From DASWRT01 sp036403035 (GTDB lineage: Bacteria; Pseudomonadota; Alphaproteobacteria; ATCC43930; CGMCC-115725), in the NCBI GenBank assembly GCA_036403035.1, contig DASWRT010000494.1, positions 1-6,557 on the forward strand: a stretch of DNA of 6,557 bases. Reading direction: 5' to 3'. The notes beneath the pieces are model-generated. The model did no database searches, was not told the origin of the DNA, and saw nothing but the letters and a program-made list of their open reading frames with translations. Each line of letters opens with the position of its first letter. The first letter of the stretch is position 1. The position numbers and the translations under genes were made by a program. Shown here piece after piece: positions 1 to 5,902 of the stretch.

Positions 1-1
1 T

Positions 2-94
2 CTGGCGAGCGGCGGCAACCTGACCGCAACGGGGGGTTGGCGCCGGATCGGCAGCGATGACATGCCGCCATTTTCAAAAATCATTCTAAAATAA
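2..94 (+). CDS. Possible 3' end of an unidentified gene (partial)
   Basis: Reading from base 2 gives an open frame of 30 codons ending in TAA at 92-94. It holds a Gly/Thr/Arg-containing stretch followed by a short Lys/Ile-rich tail. The first 20 codons almost all end in G or C, as expected for coding sequence in this GC-rich genome. The last ten codons are AT-rich and merge into the AT-rich spacer. Another frame stops at 58-60 (TGA), so coding here is not certain. No domain can be recognised from so short a piece. Non-coding sequence is the alternative. Confidence 0.35.
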   Translation: MASGGNLTATGGWRRIGSDDMPPFSKIILK

Positions 95-199
95 ACATTC
101 CGTAATTTTAGGAGAAACAAACATTATTTTTCCGTCACGAACTGACACGCAGAGAAATCATCCAACGTAAACTCTCATGCATTCAGAATAAATTCCTAT
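95..199. other. AT-rich intergenic spacer
   Basis: This stretch is much richer in A and T than the surrounding genes. It separates the possible upstream gene end from the EcfG-type promoter. I see no convincing ORF, hairpin followed by a T-run, or repeat in it. A GGAG motif near 111-114 looks like a ribosome binding site, but no ATG follows at a suitable distance. Confidence 0.5.
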
Positions 200-224
200 G
201 GAACCGCCACCCATGCGAAGCGTT
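200..224 (+). promoter_or_regulatory. EcfG (SigT)-type general stress promoter
   Basis: The sequence contains GGAAC at 200-204 and CGTT at 221-224, separated by exactly 16 bases. This matches the known -35/-10 consensus of alphaproteobacterial general stress ECF sigma factors (GGAAC-N16/17-CGTT). The predicted transcription start would lie around 230-234, giving a 5' leader of about 28 nt before the lipoprotein ATG at 260. Motif, spacing, strand and distance all fit. Actual use in the cell is inferred. Confidence 0.75.
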
Positions 225-259
225 GAGTTGGTACAGAAGGAACAATAGGCGGAGGCATT

Positions 260-430
260 ATGCGTATCCTATCGGTCGTCGCGATGGTTCTCATGCTCAG
301 CGGCTGCGGGACTCTCCTGGGTGCGGGCGCCGGCGGGCTGGCCGGCAACCAGTTCGGCAAGGGATCCGGCAAGACGGCGGCGACGCTTGGCGGCATCGCC
401 GCGGGCGGCTATCTCGGCAGCAAGCTCTGA
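260..430 (+). CDS. Small glycine-zipper lipoprotein (OsmB / 17-kDa antigen type)
   Basis: This encodes a 56-residue protein. Residues 1-15 form a lipoprotein signal peptide (one Arg, then a hydrophobic stretch) ending in the lipobox Leu-Ser-Gly-Cys, with lipidated Cys16. The mature part has two glycine-zipper segments, about 21-29 and 44-53, joined by a short Lys/Gln/Asn linker. This resembles the Rickettsia 17-kDa antigen/Gly-zipper families and E. coli OsmB, an osmotically induced lipoprotein, though it is shorter than those. Glycine zippers pack as paired membrane helices, so an envelope location is expected; the exact role is unknown. The start is supported by GGAGG at 251-255, four bases before the ATG, and by the signal peptide. 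Codons are strongly G/C-ending at position 3. An EcfG-type promoter sits directly upstream, suggesting general stress induction. The gene is convergent with the histidine kinase gene, with a 72-bp gap. Confidence 0.82.
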   Translation: MRILSVVAMVLMLSGCGTLLGAGAGGLAGNQFGKGSGKTAATLGGIAAGGYLGSKL

Positions 431-487
431 TCGATAGAGCCGAGCCTCTTCTTTCATACATCACGCCAGCGGCCGATGAGGCAAGCT

Positions 488-499
488 CAACGGCCGTTG
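488..499. repeat. 12-bp perfect palindrome between convergent genes
   Basis: CAACGGCCGTTG is a perfect palindrome in the 72-bp gap between the lipoprotein stop and the kinase stop. As RNA it could form only a 4-bp stem with a GGCC loop, and no T-run follows on either strand. A terminator role is therefore weak, and chance occurrence is possible. Confidence 0.3.
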
Positions 500-502
500 G
501 CA

Positions 503-2326
503 TTATCTGGCGGAAGCCGCCTTTCTCATCGATGCGGGCGACTCCGCGGCGGCGGCAATCTCGCACGGCAGCAGGACCCGGATCGTGGTGCCGCGTCCCG
601 GCGCGCTCCTGATCGTTAGGCCGCCACCGGACCGGCGGGCGAAGTCGTCGACCATGCTGAGGCCGAGGCCGGTCCCGCGTTCCGGCCCCTTCGTCGTGAA
701 GAACGGCTTGAACACGTGCTGGAGCACCTCCGGCAACATGCCGTGGCCGGTATCGGTGACGGCGAGACCGACGTAGCCGCCCGGCGCAAGATCGGCCGCC
801 GCCACGGCCTTGTCCGGACCATCCAGACTGCCGGCCGCAGCGTCGGCCGCAACCGTACAGTTCCGGGTGACGATCGTCAGGCGACCGCCCTCCGGCATCG
901 CGTCGCGGGCATTCACGACGAGGTTGAGCAGCGCGGTCTCAAGCTGGTTGCGGTCGGCGACCGTTCGCAGGAGGTCGTCGGACAGGTCAAGCTGGAACTC
1001 GATGTGGCTGGGCAGGGCCTGCCGCAGAAGATCCGCAATGCCGCGAACGACCTCGTTCAGGTCCAGCGTTTCCCGCTGCGGTTGCTGCTGGCGCGAGAAA
1101 GCCAGGAGCTGCCGCACGACATTCGCGGCCCCCTCGACGCCCTGAAGCGCGTGCGACAGCGGCCGCGCCGCTTTCGGCACGTCGGCGCAGATCCCGTCGA
1201 GGCGTTCGAGGCTGCCGGCGATCACGGTGAGGAAATTGTTGAAGTCGTGAGCGAGGCCGCCGGTCAACTGGCCGACGGCCTCCATCTTCTGTGCCTGCCG
1301 CAGCGCCGCCTCGGTTTCGGTGCGGCGCCGCATCTCGCCGAGCAGGCGATGCAGCGCGAGCGCTTCCCGGCGCGTGTGCCGCAGCGCAAGCAGCGTGGCG
1401 AAGAACAGGACGATGCCGGCGGCGCCGATCCCGGCGCCATAGACGAGAAGAGCATCGTACCAGGGCGCCAGCACGACCGGCGCCGCCATGCCGAAGGCGA
1501 CATAAAGCGGATAACCGGCGATCCGGCGGTATCCGACCAGTCGCTCGACGCCGTCGACTGGCGAGACCTGCCAGAGCACGCCCGTCTCGGCATCCCTGAT
1601 CGCACGGCCGAGCCGAGCGCTCGGCGCGATCTGGACCGGCATCGCCGTGGCGGGCGGATCGCGCGCCAGGACTTGGCCGTCGGCACGGAACAGGATCGCC
1701 ACGTGGTCCGGCTCAGGGATTACACTGCGGAAGAAACTCTGGAAATAGCCCGCCGAGACGGAGATGGCGATCACGCCGTCGAACCCGCCGTCGGCCGGCC
1801 GGGAACGCCGGCGGCTCAGACCGAAGGACGGGGCGCCGGTCGTCCGGCCGGTGTAGGCGCTGCCGACGAAGGTGCCGGCATCGGCACGCTCCCTGTGGAC
1901 GGCGACGTAATCGCGATCGGCGCCGTTCAGGGCCGGCTGCCAGGGCACGCTGGCGTTGCGCACATAACCGTCCGCGTCGATGAGCCAGATCGAGACCACT
2001 TGGCCCCGTCCCGCCTCCAGGCTCCGCAGGAACGGGGTGATCTCGGCCGACCGATCGATCTCGTCCCAGCCCAGCCCGGCGAGGCGGCCCTCGATGCGGT
2101 CGAGGATAAGCTCCTCCGTCTCAAACACTTTCAGCGTGTGTTCGGCGAGGATGTCGACGGTCCGCTGGACGACCCGGTCCGCATCCTCCATGACCTGGCG
2201 GTAATTCTGCGAGGCGACGAGCGCCATCACGATCAGCGGGAGCACGGCCGAGGCGGCGAGGAGACCGCGCAGCCATGCGATCAGCCGACGGATGCCCTTG
2301 AGATTGGATTCGACCGCTTCAGGCAT
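503..2326 (-). CDS. Membrane sensor histidine kinase, Cache-like sensor, no receiver
   Basis: A 607-residue protein predicted to autophosphorylate on histidine and pass phosphate to a response regulator. A first membrane helix lies at about 20-38. An extracytoplasmic sensor of about 230 residues (45-275) has the layout of a double Cache/PDC domain, with features such as WLIDADG (114-120), a DRDY element (137-140) and GTFVGSAY near 151-158. A second helix is at about 290-316, followed by a charged coiled linker. The dimerisation domain has the H-box AHDFNN with phospho-acceptor His360. The ATPase domain shows the N-box (Asn468 to Ala476, including Asn472), G1 DTGHGM (525-530), F-box FKPFF (539-543) and G2 GTGLGLS (551-557), all intact. 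The protein ends about 50 residues after G2. Related alphaproteobacterial kinases often continue into a receiver domain; this one does not, and no response regulator gene lies beside it. No strong ribosome binding site precedes the ATG. The sensed ligand cannot be read from the sequence. Confidence 0.93.
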   Translation of the reverse strand: MPEAVESNLKGIRRLIAWLRGLLAASAVLPLIVMALVASQNYRQVMEDADRVVQRTVDILAEHTLKVFETEELILDRIEGRLAGLGWDEIDRSAEITPFLRSLEAGRGQVVSIWLIDADGYVRNASVPWQPALNGADRDYVAVHRERADAGTFVGSAYTGRTTGAPSFGLSRRRSRPADGGFDGVIAISVSAGYFQSFFRSVIPEPDHVAILFRADGQVLARDPPATAMPVQIAPSARLGRAIRDAETGVLWQVSPVDGVERLVGYRRIAGYPLYVAFGMAAPVVLAPWYDALLVYGAGIGAAGIVLFFATLLALRHTRREALALHRLLGEMRRRTETEAALRQAQKMEAVGQLTGGLAHDFNNFLTVIAGSLERLDGICADVPKAARPLSHALQGVEGAANVVRQLLAFSRQQQPQRETLDLNEVVRGIADLLRQALPSHIEFQLDLSDDLLRTVADRNQLETALLNLVVNARDAMPEGGRLTIVTRNCTVAADAAAGSLDGPDKAVAAADLAPGGYVGLAVTDTGHGMLPEVLQHVFKPFFTTKGPERGTGLGLSMVDDFARRSGGGLTIRSAPGRGTTIRVLLPCEIAAAAESPASMRKAASAR

Positions 2327-2497
2327 CGGCCGTTACCGATCACATCGTGCGGGGGGCATTCCGGCGAACTCTCCGGTGCCGCCGGGAAGACGGACCCGCC
2401 TGTACGCCGCGGACAGAAAACGCCTCGGACGACGGTACTGACGGCATGGCACTGTTCCTTCCTGAGGGAACGCGCAGCGGTACATCAAAAGAAAAAA

Positions 2498-2517
2498 CGT
2501 TACCAGCTATCGTAACG
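2498..2517. repeat. Inverted repeat CGTTAC-N8-GTAACG
   Basis: Perfect 6-bp arms at 2498-2503 and 2512-2517 are separated by 8 bases. One further complementary pair inside the spacer (A2505/T2510) and partly matching A/T flanks extend the symmetry. The centre-to-centre spacing of 14 bp would let a dimeric regulator bind, or the repeat could be a small hairpin. It lies in the AT-rich part of the divergent spacer, about 170 bp upstream of the kinase start. A CGTTACC sequence occurs again at 2331-2337, right at that start. An operator function is inferred. Confidence 0.4.
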
Positions 2518-2625
2518 CTTCGACGGAAATGCTCAACAGGATTGATATCGCACTTCGGAAGCAAAAAAGTATCGAGACCTTCGATCTAGGGACACAAATC
2601 TAGAATATATAATCTTATCTCTTTT

Positions 2626-2654
2626 TTGTGACCAACCAACACGATGCATAAAAA
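2626..2654 (+). promoter_or_regulatory. Weak housekeeping-type promoter candidate for the PLD gene
   Basis: TTGTGA (2626-2631) and TAAAAA (2649-2654) are separated by 17 bases. Each matches the sigma-70 consensus at four of six positions, and both lie in the AT-rich part of the spacer. Transcription would begin near 2661, leaving a leader of about 275 nt before the chosen PLD start. In AT-rich DNA such matches arise easily by chance. Confidence 0.22.
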
Positions 2655-2882
2655 TACCTAGAGTATATTTTTTGCACTTGGCTGGAAGCCTCCGGCTTTA
2701 TTGAAAATCGGCATTCGGATTGTTGCGACGCTGCTTGCCGCCGCCTGCCCGAAACGGCAGGGGAGCACGCCGATACGCGCAGATCCCAAAGCGATCCACG
2801 CCCCGCCGTCCGTCCGCAGAGCAAGCGCTCAGCGGGCGGACAATGGACAAAATGCGCGCAGAAGGCGTTCATCCATCGGTTC

Positions 2883-2900
2883 CGCCGGCCGGTGCCGGCG
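2883..2900 (+). other. Strong GC hairpin in the PLD gene leader
   Basis: A perfect 7-bp stem (CGCCGGC pairing with GCCGGCG) closes a CGGT tetraloop, 37 bases upstream of the ATG at 2938. No T-run follows, so it is not a typical terminator. It would form in the 5' leader of the PLD mRNA and could affect translation or stability. If translation began further upstream, the same bases would be coding. Its function is not known. Confidence 0.35.
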
Positions 2901-2937
2901 CAACTTGCAGAGGGTGCGACCCAGAGGCACGGGGCGA

Positions 2938-4380
2938 ATGCGGGCGAAGGCGGCACTATCGGCCACGGCGGCGGCGCTGCTCGCCGCCGGCGCGGTCGCG
3001 GGCTGCGGCAGCGTCGGTGTGTTGCCGCAGCTGGACAAGGTCGAGGTGCCGCAGCCGCCGCCCGGAGCGGCGCCGCCCATCGTCGGCGCGGACGAGCAGC
3101 CGCTGCCGCCGGAGCGGCGCAAGGCGGTGCTGACGCGCCTGGAGGCCGAGAGCGGCGGCAGCGGCGGCGGCGGCGCCGACACCCTGATCGGGCGGCGCCT
3201 CGCGGTCGAGGCTGCCGCGGCGGGCACGCCACTGGTCGCCGGCAACCGGGTCACGCTGCTGCACGATGGGCCGATGGTGTTCCGGGCGATGATGGCGGCG
3301 ATCCGCGGCGCGCGCCACCATATCAATCTGGAGTTCTTCATCGTCGACCCGGTAGGGATCGGAGAGGAGTTCGCGGAACTGCTGATCGAGAAGCGGGCCG
3401 AGGGCGTCGAGATCAACCTGATCTACGACGCGGTCGGCTCGAAGGACACGCCGGAGGCGTATTTCGGGCGGCTGCGGGCGGCCGGCGTGCGCGTCCTCGA
3501 ATTCCGCCCGCTGAACCCGCTCAACGTCGATGATATCGCCGACTGGAACCCGAACGACCGCGACCACCGCAAGATCGTGATCGTCGACGGACGGACCGCC
3601 TTCACCGGCGGCGTCAACCTCAGCGCGAGCTACGGCGACAGGACGACGAATAAACCCGGCCCCCGCAAGGAGCCCGGGCCGGTGCCGGGAGTACCCTGGC
3701 GCGACACCTGCGTCAGGATCGAAGGCCCCGCGGTCGCCGAGTTCCAGAAGACCTTCCTCGCGCAGTGGCGGGCGCATGGCGGCGAGGAACTGCCCGACGC
3801 GCGGTTCTTCCCCAAGCTCCCGATGCAGGGCGACGCCGTCGTGCATGTCATCGCGACCGAGGGCACGGACGGGCCGCCGGCCTTCTATGAAACGCTGCTT
3901 TCGGCGATCGCGAGCGCGACGCGCCGCATCGACCTGACCGAAGCGTACTTCGCGCCGCCGCCGGCAGAGATCGAGGCGCTGGCGGCGGCGGCGCGGCGCG
4001 GCGTCAAAGTGCGGATCGTCCTGCCGAAGATCACCGACCAGCCGAAGGTCGTGTTCGCCAGCCGGACCAACTACAAGACGCTGCTCGACGCCGGGGTCGA
4101 GATCTACGAGCGGCGCGACGTCGTGCTGCATGCGAAGACCGTATCGATCGACGGCGTGTGGTCGTCGGTCGGTTCGGCGAACCTCGACTACCGCAGCATA
4201 TTGTTCAATGACGAGGACATCGCCGTGGTGCTCGGCCGGGAGTTCGGCGACGCGATGGCGGCGCTGTTCGAGGAGGACGTCGCGCGGTCCGACCGGATCG
4301 ACCCGGAGCGCTGGGCGGAGCGGCCGTTCGGCGACCGGATCAAGGAATGGGTCGCGCGGCTGATCCAGTACTGGCTATGA
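2938..4380 (+). CDS. Cardiolipin synthase-like phospholipase D lipoprotein
   Basis: A 480-residue member of the PLD superfamily (Cls-type PLDc_2), predicted to carry out phosphatidyl transfer such as cardiolipin formation. Residues 1-22 are a signal peptide ending in the lipobox Val-Ala-Gly-Cys (Cys23). A Pro-rich segment and a Gly/Ser linker (72-79) follow, then two catalytic halves. HKD motif 1 has His210, Lys212, Asp217 followed by FTGGVNLSASY. HKD motif 2 has His398, Lys400, Asp405 followed by GSANLDYRS and NDED. Both HxKx4D motifs are intact, so an active enzyme is expected. Classical Cls proteins have N-terminal membrane helices; here a lipid anchor replaces them, placing the enzyme on the periplasmic side. 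The frame is open back to a TTG at 2701, but that extension is Arg-rich and unlike a protein. ATG 2938 gives a clean signal peptide, with GAGG about 10 bases upstream. The gene is convergent with a UPF0104 membrane-protein gene, echoing E. coli clsB-ybhN. The exact substrate is not determined. Confidence 0.92.
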   Translation: MRAKAALSATAAALLAAGAVAGCGSVGVLPQLDKVEVPQPPPGAAPPIVGADEQPLPPERRKAVLTRLEAESGGSGGGGADTLIGRRLAVEAAAAGTPLVAGNRVTLLHDGPMVFRAMMAAIRGARHHINLEFFIVDPVGIGEEFAELLIEKRAEGVEINLIYDAVGSKDTPEAYFGRLRAAGVRVLEFRPLNPLNVDDIADWNPNDRDHRKIVIVDGRTAFTGGVNLSASYGDRTTNKPGPRKEPGPVPGVPWRDTCVRIEGPAVAEFQKTFLAQWRAHGGEELPDARFFPKLPMQGDAVVHVIATEGTDGPPAFYETLLSAIASATRRIDLTEAYFAPPPAEIEALAAAARRGVKVRIVLPKITDQPKVVFASRTNYKTLLDAGVEIYERRDVVLHAKTVSIDGVWSSVGSANLDYRSILFNDEDIAVVLGREFGDAMAALFEEDVARSDRIDPERWAERPFGDRIKEWVARLIQYWL

Positions 4381-4467
4381 CCGGACCTGCAGCGCCGGGA
4401 TTTCCCATCGGGACCGCGGAGCGACCGGCAGCCGACGAGGCACTTACGCCGCGGAGCCGGATCGGGC

Positions 4468-4483
4468 GGCCGGCTTGGCCGGT
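4468..4483 (+). terminator. Possible weak terminator hairpin after the PLD gene
   Basis: CCGGC and GCCGG pair around a TTG loop at 4470-4482, with an additional G-U pair outside. It lies about 90 bases after the PLD stop in the convergent gap. The next T-rich stretch (4493-4501) is about ten bases further on, so this is not a canonical intrinsic terminator. Such short GC stems are common at this base composition. Confidence 0.2.
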
Positions 4484-4564
4484 GCGGGACAATTCTTATT
4501 TCCCGCCAAAGACCGGCGCCTTGCCGGCAGCGGGAGCGGGACGGCGGAGCCGCCGCCATGGAAG

Positions 4565-4582
4565 CGCCCTTCTTCCCGGGCG
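4565..4582 (-). terminator. Possible terminator hairpin after the UPF0104 gene
   Basis: On the minus strand CGCCC and GGGCG form a 5-bp GC stem with an 8-base loop, beginning three bases after the UPF0104 stop codon. The position suits a terminator for that gene, but no U-tract follows and the stem is short. Confidence 0.25.
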
Positions 4583-4585
4583 AGG

Positions 4586-5599
4586 CTATTCCCGGCGGTT
4601 GCCGGTCGCGGCGCTGCGCTTCCATCGCCGCCGTCCGATCAGCTCGGAGAGCGCGAGCGACGTGATGCCGAGACAGAAGGGGACGAGGAAGTAGACGACG
4701 CGGAAGACGACGAGCGCGCCGACCGGATCCTCGTCCGGCGGCAGCAGCAGGATCACGACGGCCTCCAGCACGCCCCAGCCGCCCGGCACGTGCGCGACGA
4801 AGGCGGCGACGCTGGCCGCGGCGTAGGCGGCGGCGACGCCGAAATAGCCGACATCGGGCGCGGTGCCGGCGAGCGTCTGATGCAGCACGCCGGCAACGAG
4901 CAGGAAGTTGGCGCCGCCTACCGCGACCTGCCCCAGCGCGAGGCGAAGCGGCGGCATCGCGATCCACCAGCGCCCGATATGCAGCGGCCGGCGCCGCAGC
5001 AGCGCCGCGAGCAGCACGTAGAAGCCGATGAGGACGAAGCCGGCGGCGCCGAACAGCCGCAGCCGGCCGCGCGGCGCGCCGCCGAGCGCGTCCTGGAGCA
5101 GCGGCGGCGCCGCGACGAGCGCCGCCGAGGCGAGCGCGCCGAGGCCGATCGCGACCGTCGCGCCGCAGAACAGCACGATCCGCGCGACGTCGCCGGCGCC
5201 CAGACCCCAGGCGCTGTAGAAGCGATAGCGCAACGTGCCGCTGCTGACCGCGGAGAAGCCGATATTGTGGCCGATCGACAGCGCGGTGAACGAGGCGAGC
5301 GCGATCCGCCGATACGGCAGGCGCCGCCCGACATAGCGCACCGCGAGCGCGTCGAAGAGGCTCAGCATCGTGTAGCTGGCGGCGGCGCAGAGCACGGCGG
5401 CGGCGACCCGCCAAGGCGGTATCGCCGCGATCGACACCTCGATGTCGCCCAGGCTGTAGCGGCGCAGCACGCGGACGAGGAGAAACAGCGCAAGCGCGAT
5501 GGCGAACGCCGCCACCGCCGCCCACAGCAGGCGCGACAGCCGCCATCGGCGCTTGTGCGCGTCGTCCGCTTTCGCCGTCGCTGCCGGCGTCCCGTCCAT
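4586..5599 (-). CDS. UPF0104 / LPG-synthase transmembrane-domain protein (YbhN-like)
   Basis: A 337-residue polytopic inner-membrane protein. After a short charged cytoplasmic N-terminus (1-22), hydrophobic helices fall at about 24-43, 64-85, 96-115, 138-168, 182-201, 218-240, 249-286 (probably two) and 296-318. Family signatures are visible: HNIGFSAVSSG at 111-121 followed by basic and aromatic residues, and HVPGGWGVLEA at 270-280, the Pro-Gly-Gly..Gly-Val-x-Glu motif of the lysylphosphatidylglycerol synthase/flippase membrane domain. The C-terminal aminoacyl-transferase domain of MprF is absent, so this is the stand-alone type like E. coli YbhN, for which lipid transport is a reasonable but unproven role. 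Its length is normal for that type. The ATG has no strong ribosome binding site. It converges on the cardiolipin-synthase-like gene (205-bp gap), supporting a shared role in membrane lipid handling. Upstream sites suggest PhoB and perhaps CtrA control. Confidence 0.88.
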   Translation of the reverse strand: MDGTPAATAKADDAHKRRWRLSRLLWAAVAAFAIALALFLLVRVLRRYSLGDIEVSIAAIPPWRVAAAVLCAAASYTMLSLFDALAVRYVGRRLPYRRIALASFTALSIGHNIGFSAVSSGTLRYRFYSAWGLGAGDVARIVLFCGATVAIGLGALASAALVAAPPLLQDALGGAPRGRLRLFGAAGFVLIGFYVLLAALLRRRPLHIGRWWIAMPPLRLALGQVAVGGANFLLVAGVLHQTLAGTAPDVGYFGVAAAYAAASVAAFVAHVPGGWGVLEAVVILLLPPDEDPVGALVVFRVVYFLVPFCLGITSLALSELIGRRRWKRSAATGNRRE

Positions 5600-5727
5600 C
5601 TCTACACCGCCGCTCCCTGCCCGCCACCGCTCGCGCCCTATACGAAAGGACGGCAGGACGTTCCGCCCGCCGCCGGAAGGAGCGGCGCGGCGTGGCGGGC
5701 GGGCGGATTATGCCGGCGGAGACGTCT

Positions 5728-5796
5728 CTACGCGAGGCTTGGAGACGGAGAGGTCGCGATGCCGCAGCCGCTCGGCCCCGGTCTCAGGCGCCGCAT
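5728..5796 (-). CDS. Possible 22-residue leader ORF
   Basis: On the minus strand an ATG at 5796 is preceded by GAGGGG two bases upstream and opens a 22-codon frame rich in Arg, Pro and Ser, ending in TAG at 5728. It lies between the Pho-box-like promoter and the UPF0104 start, where a leader or regulatory peptide could sit. The composition is typical of out-of-frame GC-rich DNA, no family is recognised, and the ribosome binding site is rather close to the ATG. It is most likely fortuitous. Confidence 0.15.
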   Translation of the reverse strand: MRRLRPGPSGCGIATSPSPSLA

Positions 5797-5808
5797 GTCC
5801 CCTCAGGG

Positions 5809-5824
5809 TTAAGAAAAGGTTTAC
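5809..5824 (+). promoter_or_regulatory. CtrA-like binding site
   Basis: TTAA (5809-5812), seven bases, then TTTAC (5820-5824). The known CtrA consensus in alphaproteobacteria is TTAA-N7-TTAAC, so eight of the nine defined positions match, with correct spacing. It lies about 210 bp upstream of the UPF0104 start and just downstream of the predicted start of Pho-box-driven transcription. From there a bound regulator could block or modulate transcription. No clear plus-strand gene follows it. Confidence 0.4.
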
Positions 5825-5840
5825 GTCGTCTCCAGCGGGA

Positions 5841-5874
5841 ACGCTAGCCGATGAACGTAACGGTTTCATGACAG
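5841..5874 (-). promoter_or_regulatory. Pho-box-like promoter for the UPF0104 gene
   Basis: On the minus strand CTGTCAT (5868-5874), a 4-base GAAA spacer and CCGTTAC (5857-5863) form an 11-bp-period direct repeat. The first half is a perfect PhoB half-site. The second matches CTGTCAT/C at five of seven positions. Ten bases further on is TAGCGT (5841-5846), a TAnnnT -10-like element at the same spacing as in the well-known E. coli pstS promoter, where the Pho box replaces the -35. Transcription would run toward the UPF0104 gene. PhoB control under phosphate limitation is inferred. Confidence 0.45.
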
Positions 5875-5902
5875 AGGCGCGATAAGCGCACGAGTCGCCG
5901 CC

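Larger units (their letters stand above)
2327..2937. other. 611-bp divergent intergenic region
   Basis: This region separates the divergent kinase and PLD genes. The outer parts are GC-rich, while about 2480-2680 is markedly AT-rich, as expected for promoters. It contains the 2498-2517 inverted repeat, a perfect TATAAT at 2608-2613 without a good -35 at 17 bp, a weak sigma-70-like pair at 2626-2654, a short hairpin AAGCC-TCC-GGCTT at 2686-2698, and a strong GC hairpin at 2883-2900. Short open frames occur on both strands, but none combines a ribosome binding site, plausible composition and a recognisable product. I regard the region as regulatory rather than coding. Confidence 0.6.

Noticed and set aside
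716..2515. 599-codon open frame on the plus strand
   Set aside because: It is antisense to the histidine kinase, which has complete motifs. The translation is charged and repetitive with no domain signature, as expected for a shadow frame in GC-rich DNA.
2608..2613. Perfect TATAAT on the plus strand
   Set aside because: No -35-like sequence is found 16-18 bases upstream and the surroundings are simply AT-rich, so it was not listed as a promoter.
2701..2937. In-frame extension of the PLD gene to a TTG at 2701, whose first residues even resemble a signal peptide
   Set aside because: The extension is Arg-rich and low-complexity, the pseudo-lipobox lacks the usual Leu/Val/Ile at -3, and the ATG at 2938 starts a much better lipoprotein signal.
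2956..4131. 391-codon minus-strand frame
   Set aside because: It is antisense to the PLD coding region with its two HKD motifs. Its Arg/Asp/Val-rich composition marks it as a shadow.
4377..4694. ORF beginning at an ATGA overlap with the PLD stop
   Set aside because: The overlap looks like translational coupling, but the product is Arg/Pro/Gly-rich, matches nothing, and runs antisense into the 3' end of the UPF0104 gene.
4188..5627. 479-codon minus-strand frame overlapping the UPF0104 gene
   Set aside because: It is a different frame of the same strand with an extremely Arg/Ala-rich product. The UPF0104 frame has clear membrane helices and family motifs.
4475..5812. 445-codon plus-strand frame
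   Set aside because: It is antisense to the UPF0104 gene and hydrophilic, with Arg/Asp/Glu/Ala repeats typical of the reverse of a membrane-protein gene.
5838..5865. A second EcfG-like promoter (GGAAC followed by CGGTT)
   Set aside because: The spacing is 18 bases to CGGT rather than 16-17 to CGTT, and no credible plus-strand gene follows.
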